From Bacteroidota bacterium (GTDB taxonomy: Bacteria; Bacteroidota; Bacteroidia; Cytophagales; Cyclobacteriaceae): a DNA stretch of 36,488 nucleotides. The stretch is taken from NCBI GenBank assembly GCA_022567155.1, contig JADFHN010000038.1:1-36488 (forward strand), written 5' to 3'. The position numbers and the translations under genes were made by a program. Positions 1-8,835 of this stretch are shown piece by piece. The notes under the pieces are model-generated. The model saw only the letters and a list, made by a program, of their open reading frames with translations. It was not told where the DNA came from and searched no databases. How positions within the stretch are numbered: position 1 is the stretch's first letter; each line of letters begins with the position of its first letter.

Positions 1-129
1 TTTGAGCAGGGCATAAAACTGGAAATCAGTGGATTTAACTACACGGATTATCTAATAAATTGCGAAGTTAAGAGAAGCTTTGTGACCGAAACTCGAAAAT
101 TTTATATTTTAGAGGTGTGTTTAAGCTAA
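1..129 (+). CDS. 3' end of an unidentified gene (partial)
   Basis: Frame 1 is open from the first base of the window and stops at TAA 127-129, giving a 42-residue tail that ends KFYILEVCLS. The tail alternates hydrophobic and charged residues in a normal coding pattern. It overlaps the GTG start of the next gene by 13 nt, which suggests co-transcription. The fragment is too short for me to assign a family. That it is a real gene end is inferred from the open frame and the overlap. Confidence 0.5.
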   Translation, partial: FEQGIKLEISGFNYTDYLINCEVKRSFVTETRKFYILEVCLS

Positions 130-1238
130 TCATTATCATCCAGCTTGTCGGGCAATGGCCATCTCCGGTTACAGTTGAAACCAGTCAAGGCACGTCAGAA
201 ATCGACCTTTCTGACAGGTGGGAAGTTTTTGATTTTAAAGCCGGGTCTTTCAGGAAAATGACGGCATATGAAAAAAGTAAATCCGTTTCGTGGAAACTTA
301 ATGTCGGCGAATTAACAGGATACACGCTTAATATTAAATCCGCAGGAACCAATATGCTGCTTGTTAATAAGAAAGGCGTTACGGTTTTTAAGGATACGCT
401 TATATTGGACCTCGACAGTCTGTCAGGAGTATCGTCACTTCAGGTTTACACGTTCACATTGTTCAATCAGAATTGGATCTACGGAAACAGGTTATCAACC
501 ACCTTGATTACAACTAATCCAAAAACAGCCAATGGGTTGCTTGTACAGGATATACACAGCAGACAAGAAAGCAATTTCACTGAATTTTTCACCATTTCAT
601 CCCTCATCCTGTTAACGATTATTGCCATACTGATTAACCGTTTCCCAAAGGAAAGCAAAGATTACAGTGCAATTACGTATTCACTTTCTTTTCAAAACAG
701 GGAAGAATCACTGATCACCATTCGCCCGCTTAACCGCAACAACCTTCTGTTTATAGGCTTGGATGCACTCCTCATTGGTTTTCTTATCAGCTCTTTAAAA
801 GTTTTATCTCCACAACATTTAGAAATGAATTTACTTCGCGGAGCGCCATCATCCTATTATCTTGACTGGCTGGAAATCTCGTTTGTTATATTCCTGCTTC
901 TGATCGGTAAGTACATTCTGATTTCTGTATTTAACCGGTTATATCATTTGGGTGAGTTCAGATTTATCCAGTTCTATAATTCCTTACGATATTCCATTTG
1001 GGTTTTTTTACTCGCCTTTATTATTCTTGTTTTATCCTATCTTTCGTTCCGTCAGCCATACCTCCACATCTATTCCTTCATGATAAATATGGTGGTGTTT
1101 TTACTTGCTATCCGGCTGTTTATTCTGTTTATTAAATTAATGAATTATTCTGATTATAGAAATTTCCATTTATTTTCATACCTTTGCGCCACAGAAATAA
1201 TCCCCTTTCTAGTTCTATACAAAATAGTACTGGGGTAG
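117..1238 (+). CDS. DUF4271 domain-containing membrane protein
   Basis: A 373-residue protein with a GTG start. It has a short hydrophobic N-terminus (residues 3-12), a soluble non-cytoplasmic-looking region to about residue 155, then about six membrane helices (roughly 157-174, 210-228, 252-271, 292-310, 321-340, 351-372). The C-terminal sequence YLCATEIIPFLVLYKI is what I recognise as typical of the Bacteroidota DUF4271 family, whose function is unknown. The following gene is hemD, a neighbour pairing common in this phylum. The start is uncertain: GTG at 115 and 117 sit close together with only a weak purine stretch upstream, and the first in-frame ATG is well inside the soluble region. Confidence 0.85.
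   Translation: MFKLIIIIQLVGQWPSPVTVETSQGTSEIDLSDRWEVFDFKAGSFRKMTAYEKSKSVSWKLNVGELTGYTLNIKSAGTNMLLVNKKGVTVFKDTLILDLDSLSGVSSLQVYTFTLFNQNWIYGNRLSTTLITTNPKTANGLLVQDIHSRQESNFTEFFTISSLILLTIIAILINRFPKESKDYSAITYSLSFQNREESLITIRPLNRNNLLFIGLDALLIGFLISSLKVLSPQHLEMNLLRGAPSSYYLDWLEISFVIFLLLIGKYILISVFNRLYHLGEFRFIQFYNSLRYSIWVFLLAFIILVLSYLSFRQPYLHIYSFMINMVVFLLAIRLFILFIKLMNYSDYRNFHLFSYLCATEIIPFLVLYKIVLG
1179..1186 (+). promoter_or_regulatory. Candidate -7 box (TACCTTTG) ahead of hemD
   Basis: The octamer TACCTTTG fits the Bacteroidota TAnnTTTG -7 consensus and lies 85 nt upstream of the chosen hemD ATG, inside the 3' end of the DUF4271 gene. It also encodes part of the conserved YLCA stretch of that protein, so the match may be a codon coincidence. 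Confidence 0.25.
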
Positions 1239-1270
1239 TAATAAGAGTTGAAGAAAAGGTAAGAGGAAAA

Positions 1271-2044
1271 ATGGAGACTGAAGTTAAGGACAGGTTGAAA
1301 ACAGTTAAAAGTATTCTTGTTTCACAACCTAAACCAAAAGATGAAAAATCACCGTATTACGTACTGGCAAAAAAGTACAATCTGAAGATTGACTTTCGTC
1401 CTTTCATTCAGATTGAATCTGTCCCGGCTAAGGAATTTCGTAAACAAAAGATCAGTATTCTTGATCACTCGGCAGTTATTTTTACTAGCAGGAATGCCGT
1501 GGACCATTACTTCAATGTTTGTAAGGATCTGAAAATTGAAGTTCCTACAGACATGAAATACTTTTGCATTTCTGAGCAAACAGCTAATTACCTGCAGAAG
1601 TATATAGTAATACGTAAACGAAAAATCTTTACGGGTCTGCGCACTGCGGCAGAACTGATTGAAGTGTTGAAAAAACACAAGAACGAAATATATCTGTTCC
1701 CCTGCTCAAATATCAGGAAGGATGACATTCCGAAATTTCTGAGAGAAAATGGGTATGATTATACAGAAGCAACATTGTACCGCACGATAGCCAGTGATCT
1801 TTCTGATCTGGCGGATATCCAATATGACGTCATTGCGTTTTTCAGCCCTTCAGGTATAAATTCGCTTTTTGTAAACTTTCCTGATTTCAAGCAAAACAAT
1901 ACACGCATTGCCGCATTCGGGCCTACAACCGCCAAAGCAGTAAGCGAGCATAATCTGATCCTAGATATTGAAGCTCCTCTACCTAATGCCCCTTCGATGA
2001 CCGGAGCTATTGAGTTGTATGTGAAAAAAGTGAACGGAAAATAA
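1271..2044 (+). CDS. hemD: Uroporphyrinogen-III synthase
   Basis: HemD closes hydroxymethylbilane into uroporphyrinogen III in cytoplasmic haem and sirohaem synthesis. The 257-residue product starts its fold with SILVSQPKP. The two-lobed HemD pattern is visible: a first domain with FTSRNAVDHYF, a hinge, and a second domain with LFPCSNIRKDDIP, then YRT, FFSPSGINSLF and IAAFGPTTAKAV, the usual HemD landmarks. The open frame extends upstream to 1184. I chose ATG 1271 because it removes a non-homologous 29-residue leader, avoids most of the overlap with DUF4271, and has a GAGG purine run just upstream. Its gap of about 30 nt from DUF4271 suggests one transcript. Confidence 0.88.
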   Translation: METEVKDRLKTVKSILVSQPKPKDEKSPYYVLAKKYNLKIDFRPFIQIESVPAKEFRKQKISILDHSAVIFTSRNAVDHYFNVCKDLKIEVPTDMKYFCISEQTANYLQKYIVIRKRKIFTGLRTAAELIEVLKKHKNEIYLFPCSNIRKDDIPKFLRENGYDYTEATLYRTIASDLSDLADIQYDVIAFFSPSGINSLFVNFPDFKQNNTRIAAFGPTTAKAVSEHNLILDIEAPLPNAPSMTGAIELYVKKVNGK

Positions 2045-2072
2045 ACTGCAATTTCACTACTTTACCTTCAAC

Positions 2073-2110
2073 CTGTAGAAGCATGAATCAAAGCGATGAT
2101 GATTCTACAG
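2073..2110. terminator. Hairpin between convergent hemD and the NTP pyrophosphohydrolase gene
   Basis: CTGTAGAA at 2073-2080 and TTCTACAG at 2103-2110 form a perfect 8-bp inverted repeat. After one mismatch the stem extends by 3 bp (CAT/ATG). It sits in the middle of the 83-nt gap between two converging genes, the expected place for a bidirectional terminator. No good T-run follows on either strand, so intrinsic termination is only a possibility. Confidence 0.35.
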
Positions 2111-2127
2111 CTAAACATGTTGGCGGG

Positions 2128-2598
2128 TTAACTGTCAAGAATCAATTTGAGGTCGGCAGGTGAATAGTTGATAGATTTAATGGTTTTGTGATCTTCCGTT
2201 CTGTACACCAGGTAACGATCATCAGCTTTTTCATAATGGCACTCGGTGTCATACTGCTGTTTGTAATGGTCTATTGTAGCCCTGGCTTCTTCTTCCAAAC
2301 TGCACGATTTGCTCATATTGGATCGCTGCACCTCATCAAACAGCGCCTTAAATTTATTCGCTAAACCAAATTCAAGTACTGCTCCCGACAGCACGTACTG
2401 TAAATCGCAAAGTGCATCGGCAATTTCAATAATATCCCGGTCTTGAATCGCATTTTCAAGTTCTTTTAACTCCTCTGCAAGTAACGACACTCTCAGGCGG
2501 CATCGCTTTTCAGAGGGAATGGCCGGTTCCGGCAATATCGGGTGCTTAAACGTACGGTGAAATTCTGCGACCTGATTCAGCGCATTAACTTCGTCCAT
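2128..2598 (-). CDS. MazG/PRA-PH-like nucleoside triphosphate pyrophosphohydrolase
   Basis: A 156-residue all-alpha NTP pyrophosphohydrolase. The Mg-binding signature is clear: EELKE (E42, E43, E46), then E58-I-A-D61 and D65, i.e. EExxE...ExxD. Members of this superfamily split (d)NTPs or phosphoribosyl-ATP into the monophosphate and pyrophosphate. The gene stands alone, not among his genes, and is longer than a minimal HisE domain, so a housekeeping or nucleotide-sanitising role is more likely than histidine synthesis. The last 50 residues (from about HYKQQYDTE) look like a family-specific tail. The substrate cannot be read from the sequence. Confidence 0.8.
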   Translation of the reverse strand: MDEVNALNQVAEFHRTFKHPILPEPAIPSEKRCRLRVSLLAEELKELENAIQDRDIIEIADALCDLQYVLSGAVLEFGLANKFKALFDEVQRSNMSKSCSLEEEARATIDHYKQQYDTECHYEKADDRYLVYRTEDHKTIKSINYSPADLKLILDS

Positions 2599-2773
2599 TT
2601 GTGTCTGGTTTACTGTTTAAAATCGGGTAAATTACACATCGAAAGTATGATTACGAACATACCCCTGTAAATAAATCTGAAAAAAGTATCCGGTTGAATT
2701 TATGCAATTAAAAATTAAGCGATGCATTAAATTCAATACCGCACGGGTCACTCCGCATCAATTCACATCCAGA

Positions 2774-2793
2774 TAGTTACCATTGATCGTTAT
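2774..2793 (+). repeat. 20-nt word shared with 16451-16470
   Basis: TAGTTACCATTGATCGTTAT here and TAGTGACCATTGATCGTTAT at 16451 differ at one base. This copy lies 53 nt upstream of the TerB-like gene start. The rest of the 248-nt gap (2599-2846) shows no gene. It could be a fragment of a dispersed repeat or a protein-binding site. Confidence 0.4.
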
Positions 2794-2846
2794 TTAATAT
2801 ATATTTAGGTGCTTATAGTTGGTTATGAATTCCGAAAATAAACATT

Positions 2847-3221
2847 ATGGATATTATAACCAGACAAAAATTAAACCTCCTCATTCAACTTGCAAAAGCT
2901 GACAAACATTTTGCCCGTGAAGAAAAGTTGCTTATCAAAAGCATTGCAAGCAAACATGGTTTCCCTGAATCGGAGTTGAACAAGCTATTTAACGTACCCG
3001 AAACCATCGAATCGCTGGGTGCACTTAGTACGGATAAAAAAAAGGAATACCTGCTGGACTGCATGGCGCTGATCATGGCCGACGGTAAAATCGAGCCCAG
3101 GGAAGTGACTTTTGCACAGAACATTGCACTCAAACTCGGTTTTCATAAAGATGTGGTCAATTACCTGCTTGATAACTGGGACAAAGCAGATCAGTTTGAC
3201 CTGACACCCTGGAAAGTATAA
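2847..3221 (+). CDS. TerB-family (DjlA/tellurite-resistance-like) protein
   Basis: A 124-residue helical protein with an internal duplication typical of TerB folds. KADKHFAREE in the first half and ADGKIEPREV in the second half are the two acidic AD...E loops that bind metal in TerB-like proteins. There is no signal peptide or membrane helix, so it should be cytoplasmic. It stands alone, not with other ter genes, so resistance to tellurite should not be inferred from the family name. It ends only 3 nt from the stop of the convergent amidase gene. Confidence 0.75.
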   Translation: MDIITRQKLNLLIQLAKADKHFAREEKLLIKSIASKHGFPESELNKLFNVPETIESLGALSTDKKKEYLLDCMALIMADGKIEPREVTFAQNIALKLGFHKDVVNYLLDNWDKADQFDLTPWKV

Positions 3222-3224
3222 TGT

Positions 3225-4886
3225 TTAATTTGCGGAGAAAAGAGGAGGTTTCATCGTTTCGAATGCAGTGGCTTGCTGATAAGCACTGGCAATGACCAGT
3301 ATAGTTCCCTCTTGAAATAACCTTCCAATAATAGAAAAACTGGTCGGACTTCCTTTTTCATTAAATCCATTTGGTAAAACCACTGCAGGATGACCCGTTA
3401 AATTGGTAGCCAGTAGCTGCGGCCCCCCGAAACTGGGCGTTATAATCGCATCATATTTCTGAAACAATGCATTCATCTTCTCAATAAGCAGGTAACGAAT
3501 CCGGTTGGCTTGAATGTATTCTACCGCAGGAATGAACCTTGCCCCACGGAAAAAAGAGGGCCAGGCACTTTTGTCCTGCCGTACAAGCAGGTCATCATTA
3601 TTTGATCTGGTGAATTCGTCAAACGCCGCAGCCGACTCGGCAGCCAGGATCATCAACATGGCATTGTAGGGTAGGTTTTCTGGCAAACTAACCGGTTCGG
3701 GGTGTATTCCCAGTTCATGAAATACCCTCAGGGTAATGGAATCATTGCTTCTGTTTGAATACTTTCTTTCGAAAAGATCCTTAAGGTACCCTATTTTTAA
3801 ACTGCCAATATCCAGATCTGCATTGTAATTAAAAGCTGCGTTGATCACTGCCTGATCCATACCATCGGGACCGTATATGGCATTTAATACGATAGCGCAG
3901 TCCTGCGCAGATCGGCACATGGGTCCGGCTTTGTCCATCGTCCAGCTCAGCGCCATGGCACCCGTCCTGCTTACCCTTCCGAATGTTGGTCGCAGGCCTG
4001 TTACCCCGTTTCGTGTCGAAGGTGATACAATGGAACCAAGCGTTTCAGTGCCAATGGCAAAGGCCACCAGCCCTGCCGCCGTAGCTGCTCCGGATCCGGC
4101 CGAAGATCCGCTTGAGCCCTGCTCCGGATTCCAGGGATTTCGGGTCTTCCCTCCATACCACACATCCCCCATGGCCAGCGCCCCCAATGTGAGTTTGACA
4201 AGCAGTACTGCTCCGGCTTCATCCAGTTTATGAATTACGGTGGCGCTATTGCCTAGCATCTGGTCTTTATACGCCATCGCCCCCCATGTGGTCTTATACC
4301 CTTCGAGTGTAAACAGATCCTTGATACCATACGGAATACCATGTAATAGACCCCGGTAATTGCCGGCAGCGATTTCTTCATCGGCGCGTGCTGCCTGCTC
4401 CAGGGCCCGGTCTTCGAGCAGCGTAACCACACATTCAAGCGTGTCACCGAATTTTTTAAGCCGGTCCAGATAGAGTTTTGTCAGCTTCGTGGAGGTGACT
4501 TTCTTATCACGCACCAGCACCGAAAGCTGCGCTATCGTATAAAATGCCAGTTCCGTGTCATTTTCAGGCAGGTGCACTTCCACAGGCAACCCGAAATTCA
4601 GCGCTTTCTGCACATCATCAATCTTAAATCCAACAGGCAGCGGATTAAATATGAATGCCGGAGGTGTTTCGTTTTTCAGAGAAAAGGCATGCAAGGCCTT
4701 TATCCTTTTCAGATTTGATTTCAGGCCATCCTGTATGGAATCTCTTTCCGTTTTTGTAAAATTCAGGTCGAACAGTGCCTCAGCCTGACTGGTATCAAAA
4801 TATATGTCCTCATCCTGATTTTGTTGCCCTTTTGAAAACGACACAACCAAAAGAATAAGAAGAAAAACACTATAATATCTTTTCAT
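3225..4886 (-). CDS. Secreted amidase (amidase signature family)
   Basis: A 553-residue amidase with an N-terminal signal peptide (MKRYYSVFLLILLVVSFSKG), so probably periplasmic or lipid-anchor-free secreted. The Ser-cisSer-Lys catalytic set is visible: Lys in HGIPYGIKD (K189), cis-Ser in QGSSGSSAGS (S258/S259) and the nucleophile in ETLGSIVSPS (S285). Signature enzymes hydrolyse C-N amide bonds; the substrate is not predictable here. The N-terminal extension of about 110 residues before the amidase fold and the signal peptide separate it from GatA. The gene is convergent with TerB and divergent from the DinB-family gene, so it is probably monocistronic. Confidence 0.9.
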   Translation of the reverse strand: MKRYYSVFLLILLVVSFSKGQQNQDEDIYFDTSQAEALFDLNFTKTERDSIQDGLKSNLKRIKALHAFSLKNETPPAFIFNPLPVGFKIDDVQKALNFGLPVEVHLPENDTELAFYTIAQLSVLVRDKKVTSTKLTKLYLDRLKKFGDTLECVVTLLEDRALEQAARADEEIAAGNYRGLLHGIPYGIKDLFTLEGYKTTWGAMAYKDQMLGNSATVIHKLDEAGAVLLVKLTLGALAMGDVWYGGKTRNPWNPEQGSSGSSAGSGAATAAGLVAFAIGTETLGSIVSPSTRNGVTGLRPTFGRVSRTGAMALSWTMDKAGPMCRSAQDCAIVLNAIYGPDGMDQAVINAAFNYNADLDIGSLKIGYLKDLFERKYSNRSNDSITLRVFHELGIHPEPVSLPENLPYNAMLMILAAESAAAFDEFTRSNNDDLLVRQDKSAWPSFFRGARFIPAVEYIQANRIRYLLIEKMNALFQKYDAIITPSFGGPQLLATNLTGHPAVVLPNGFNEKGSPTSFSIIGRLFQEGTILVIASAYQQATAFETMKPPLFSAN

Positions 4887-4910
4887 AACAATTTGAAATT
4901 ATTGAAAAAA

Positions 4911-4940
4911 CAAGGTACGTTGCACGGTTGTTAAATTCAA
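4911..4940 (-). promoter_or_regulatory. Candidate promoter of the amidase gene
   Basis: On the minus strand TTG (4938-4940) is followed after 20 nt by TACCTTG (4911-4917). The spacing matches the Bacteroidota -33/-7 arrangement; the -7 box lacks one T of TAnnTTTG. The box lies about 25 nt upstream of the amidase ATG. Confidence 0.35.
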
Positions 4941-4993
4941 GCATAAATTGACAAGAGAATTAACATTTAATATATTGTATATTTTTCTGCCAC

Positions 4994-5449
4994 ATGAAAA
5001 CCTACTTTAAAGATCTTTTCAGTTATGACCACTGGGCAAACGAACGGCTCCTGGCAACCCTCCGGACGAATCATATTGAGGACGAACACATTATTAAAAT
5101 TATGAGTCATCTTGTTTCCGCACAGCTAATCTGGCTGCACCGTATTCAGGACCTGCCTGTTTCGCCGTTCCCGCTTTGGGAATCTTATAAGATCAGTGAA
5201 TTGGAATCAATGGTAGAAGAAAGCAGTATCAGATGGATTAAATTTCTGGAAGAATGTAAAATTACCACTTTTGAGGAGGTAGTACAATATCACAACACGA
5301 AAGGACAGCACTTCGAAAGTACGATAAAAGAAATTATCACCCACGTATTATATCACTCCATGCATCACAGGGGCCAGGTATCCAGGCTTATGCGGGAATC
5401 CGGCATTGATCCGCCTCTCAATGATTACATCATCTATAAAAGACATTAA
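4994..5449 (+). CDS. DinB-family protein (putative metal-dependent enzyme)
   Basis: A 151-residue four-helix DinB/YfiT-type protein. The conserved metal-binding histidines are present: one in the first helix (YDHWANERLL) and a pair in the last helix (YHSMHHRGQVSRLM). Some families with this fold use thiol cofactors such as bacillithiol or mycothiol for transfer or detoxification, but the substrate here is unknown. It is followed after 22 nt by the dienelactone-hydrolase-like gene on the same strand, so the two may be co-transcribed. Confidence 0.85.
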   Translation: MKTYFKDLFSYDHWANERLLATLRTNHIEDEHIIKIMSHLVSAQLIWLHRIQDLPVSPFPLWESYKISELESMVEESSIRWIKFLEECKITTFEEVVQYHNTKGQHFESTIKEIITHVLYHSMHHRGQVSRLMRESGIDPPLNDYIIYKRH

Positions 5450-5471
5450 ATAAACCCCTTAATTCAAAATC

Positions 5472-6314
5472 ATGAAAAAATTATTACCGATTACACTATT
5501 ACTGATGGTTCCTGTTTTCCTGTATGGCCAGCAGGATTTATGCTGCACATTGTCAGCTCCTGAAGAATTTGCTGCTCTTTCACAAAACATGGATTTTGCG
5601 ATGCTCCACGAAATTCCCCAACCCTATATTCATCAAAGTAAACAGGGTGATATGATTACATTTCCAACCAAAGACGGCAAAACCGGCAATGCCTTCTTTC
5701 TGAAAGCCTCCGGTGAATCATACAATTATCTGTTTGTGATACATGAATGGTGGGGCCTGAACGACCATATCAAAAAAGAAGCGGAAAGGTTCTATAATGA
5801 ACTGGGCAATGTAAATGTAATGGCCATTGACCTGTATGACGGTAATGTGGCCAGCACCAGGGAAGATGCCATGAAATATATCAGGCAGGTCACCAACGAA
5901 CGCGCTGATGCCATCATTAGCGGGGCGGTGGATTATTCAGGCAGCAACTCGAAAATTGCTACCATCGGCTGGTGCTTTGGCGGGGGGTGGTCACTCCAGT
6001 CAGCATTAATAGCAGGCAGCCACACGGTCGGTTGTGTGATGTATTACGGTCGTCCCGAGCAGGACGTGGAAAAACTGAAAACACTCAACAGCGATGTGCT
6101 TGGCATTTTTGCCGTACACGACAGTGGCATAGGGCCCGATGTGGTGGCAAAATTTCAAAACGATATGGTTGAAGCCGGCAAAAGCATAACGGTTCATTCC
6201 TTTGACGCCGAACATGCTTTTGCAAATCCCAGTTCACCACGGTACAACAGTAATGCCGCACAGATGGCTAATCAACTGGCGCTTGCGTATTTGAAGGGCA
6301 AGTTCAACCAGTAG
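5472..6314 (+). CDS. Secreted dienelactone hydrolase family protein
   Basis: A 280-residue alpha/beta hydrolase with a signal peptide ending near LYGQ (residue 20). The dienelactone hydrolase catalytic set is complete: E92 in HEWWGLNDH, nucleophile C168 in GWCFGGG, D217 in AVHDSGIGPD and H248 in DAEHAFANP. The classic enzyme opens dienelactone, but many exported homologues in Bacteroidota have unknown ester substrates. The two adjacent cysteines at 24-25 near the mature N-terminus are unusual. It converges with the penicillin-acylase gene over a 59-nt gap with no clear terminator. Confidence 0.87.
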   Translation: MKKLLPITLLLMVPVFLYGQQDLCCTLSAPEEFAALSQNMDFAMLHEIPQPYIHQSKQGDMITFPTKDGKTGNAFFLKASGESYNYLFVIHEWWGLNDHIKKEAERFYNELGNVNVMAIDLYDGNVASTREDAMKYIRQVTNERADAIISGAVDYSGSNSKIATIGWCFGGGWSLQSALIAGSHTVGCVMYYGRPEQDVEKLKTLNSDVLGIFAVHDSGIGPDVVAKFQNDMVEAGKSITVHSFDAEHAFANPSSPRYNSNAAQMANQLALAYLKGKFNQ

Positions 6315-6373
6315 TCTGCATTTTCCTGTCTGAATCTGCAACTCTTTGAAGACTGCATTTTGCATATACCGGC

Positions 6374-8761
6374 TTATTTCCCTGGCTTAAGTACAATCGA
6401 AAAATCCTTGTTTTCCATTACTTTCTCCTTCGAATAATATACCGGAAAATATTCATCCCGGGACCACAGCTCAAAAAGGTCATTGTAATGGTTGCTTCGT
6501 GGATCTCCTGACTGACCTGGTGAATTACAACCAACCGTTTTATCAAAATCTCCGGTATCTACGATGATTCGGAATGAAGCGCCATGTGTCTGGTTGTTTC
6601 CTGAGGTGGTATTGTTGACGGTATAACTGTTGCCTCCTCTTGGTAATATGCCGGTGTTATAAATACCCTTGAGGCTATCTGAAAGTAAAGGATCCAGCGC
6701 ATGCCTAAGCGCAATATGCTTGTAATTTTCCTGACCATATTTCCAGAAGGTTATATCCGGCCCGAAATCAGACATTAATTTATTAACTGCTCTTTCAAAT
6801 GTGGCTGAAAGAAACAGGTTTCTTCCCGATCCCGGATCGCTGCCAAACTTCTGATCGGGATAAATGATCCATTCCAGTATTTTTTTCATCGAAAGTCTCC
6901 GAAAATATGCTCTTGCTTTTTCAGAAACTGCAAGAACCATCATTGAATCCTGAATTTCACGCTCCCACGCAACATAAATTCCCGCTTCAACGGATTCCGG
7001 GCTAAGTAGATAATCCCACTTCAGAAGAATTGCTTTGCAGGTTTCGGCCGGTTCGGATTCCATTGAAATGTCCTTCAACAGGGGTACAAGTTGTTTTGCC
7101 GGGCGCGATAAATAATCGGTTTGCAACTTTTTCATCTCGTCCATGCTGAATTTTGATCCGGAGTTTAGTACTTCATTCAGGCGGTCACCTCTGAAAGGAT
7201 CAGACCACGAAAATCCAATTGCATCCATATGATTGTATCCTTCAGGCACCACATATTGATTAGCTGTGGCAAAAAATCCATTTTCAGGATTCAAAAGATG
7301 CGGTTTTTCGATAATAGGCAAATATCCTTCCCATTCAAACCTGCCATCGCCAGGTACAGGTACCAGGCCGCTCCAGTTTCGGCGAACAGGTGCAATTCCA
7401 ACTGCTTGCCAGCCGATATTGCCCGCTTTGTCTGCCCAAACCATGTTCTCACCGGGTATGTTGCTAAAGCTGCATGCTTCCCGGAACTCTTCCCAGCTTT
7501 TGGCCTGGTCCATCCTCAGGCTGGCGAGATATGGCGACCCGCCTGTTTCCAGCCACCCGCACCTGACTGCATAGGCCTTATGTAAAACCGAATCAATGAA
7601 CGTGACAGGGCCATGCCGGGTATATTTTAGTTCAACAATTTTATCATCGCGGCCCATCACAGGAATCGTATCCGTAATGACCGTCAAATTTTCCCAGGCC
7701 CCCTGGTACTTATACTGATTTAGGTTGCGTGGATTAAGGTCATACACATACAGGTCTTCCGCATCCGTCCGGAATACGGTAAGTCCCCACGCCCCAAATC
7801 CATTGTGGCCGATGGAAACTCCGGGGATTTCCGGCTCACCCCCACCGATTACATCCCACCCGGGCGCTGACAAATGCACCCAGTACCGCAATGAAGGGAT
7901 TGTCTGCGTACGGTGCGGGTCATTTGCCATCACAGGAAATCCGCTTTGGGTAAGATCACCACTCAGAATCCAGTTGTTGCTCCCGACAGATTCCAGTTCT
8001 CCATACCTGAAATTTCCCGTTAAACCGGAATGCCTTTCATCCAGGTCAGCCGCGTCAAATGTAACTTTCTGCCTGTAGGCATTGTATATTCCAAGAATAT
8101 TTTTTTCAAGCATTTTAGATGTAATAGTAGAATCGAGAGCAATATCCGGATTAGACGGTGTAAAAACGGCAAGGCTTTTTACTTCATCTACGCCTAAGGC
8201 AGCTACCGCTCTTCCGTAATTCAACTCCTGGTTTATGTTACCAAGCAAACCCTGATGCCTTGAAATTACCACTTCCGGTGTCCAATATTCCGGTTTAATT
8301 CCCAACAAGTTAAACTCCGGAGGCAGTAGTTCAGGATGATTTATGGTTTCCGTAATATACGCATTGACACCCTTCACAAAAGACGTAATGATTAATTCAC
8401 CCCTCGGGTGATAATGGTTCATCTCTTCTTTTATATCCCCCCTGAACATAAAAAGCCGGGTTCCAATATCCCTGTCAAGATGTTCCCCGCCAAGTATTTC
8501 GGCTACGGTACCGGTAGCCTGCCTTCTCCAGATTTCGAGTTGAAACAACCGGTCGCGGGCTGCATTGTATCCCTGGGCAAAAAACAGGTCTTCTTCTGAT
8601 CCGGCATAAATATGAGGAATGCCCCATTTGTCCACCACAATCTCCACCACTCCCTTTAGCCCTTTTATCCGTTGCGCATGCTCATGATCCGTCGGTTTAT
8701 CACAGGATTTGAAAAACGCTAAAACAAAAAAGATTGCAATCAAAACAGCTGTATTCTTCAT
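6374..8761 (-). CDS. Penicillin acylase family lipoprotein
   Basis: A 795-residue Ntn-hydrolase precursor. The N-terminus has a lipobox (FFKSC, C20), so it is probably an anchored lipoprotein. After a spacer the alpha-chain motif DKWGIPHIYA begins. Autoprocessing would expose S261 at VG/SNNWILSGDLT, the start of the beta chain, which continues with NDPHR, GANxxW-like and C-terminal GGNSYTVNN sequences expected of the family. Family members hydrolyse amides such as beta-lactam side chains or acyl-homoserine lactones; which one applies is unknown. Gene length is normal. It diverges from polA with 74 nt between the starts. Confidence 0.92.
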   Translation of the reverse strand: MKNTAVLIAIFFVLAFFKSCDKPTDHEHAQRIKGLKGVVEIVVDKWGIPHIYAGSEEDLFFAQGYNAARDRLFQLEIWRRQATGTVAEILGGEHLDRDIGTRLFMFRGDIKEEMNHYHPRGELIITSFVKGVNAYITETINHPELLPPEFNLLGIKPEYWTPEVVISRHQGLLGNINQELNYGRAVAALGVDEVKSLAVFTPSNPDIALDSTITSKMLEKNILGIYNAYRQKVTFDAADLDERHSGLTGNFRYGELESVGSNNWILSGDLTQSGFPVMANDPHRTQTIPSLRYWVHLSAPGWDVIGGGEPEIPGVSIGHNGFGAWGLTVFRTDAEDLYVYDLNPRNLNQYKYQGAWENLTVITDTIPVMGRDDKIVELKYTRHGPVTFIDSVLHKAYAVRCGWLETGGSPYLASLRMDQAKSWEEFREACSFSNIPGENMVWADKAGNIGWQAVGIAPVRRNWSGLVPVPGDGRFEWEGYLPIIEKPHLLNPENGFFATANQYVVPEGYNHMDAIGFSWSDPFRGDRLNEVLNSGSKFSMDEMKKLQTDYLSRPAKQLVPLLKDISMESEPAETCKAILLKWDYLLSPESVEAGIYVAWEREIQDSMMVLAVSEKARAYFRRLSMKKILEWIIYPDQKFGSDPGSGRNLFLSATFERAVNKLMSDFGPDITFWKYGQENYKHIALRHALDPLLSDSLKGIYNTGILPRGGNSYTVNNTTSGNNQTHGASFRIIVDTGDFDKTVGCNSPGQSGDPRSNHYNDLFELWSRDEYFPVYYSKEKVMENKDFSIVLKPGK

Positions 8762-8835
8762 ATTTGTAACGGATTATTCCCCCAAATTATATTTTTACCA
8801 ACCCGAATCAAAAAATCTGCGAACTACGTACCTTT

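Noticed and set aside
2847-3221. Tellurite-resistance function for the TerB-like gene
   Set aside because: No other ter genes are nearby; TerB-like folds are widespread without this role.
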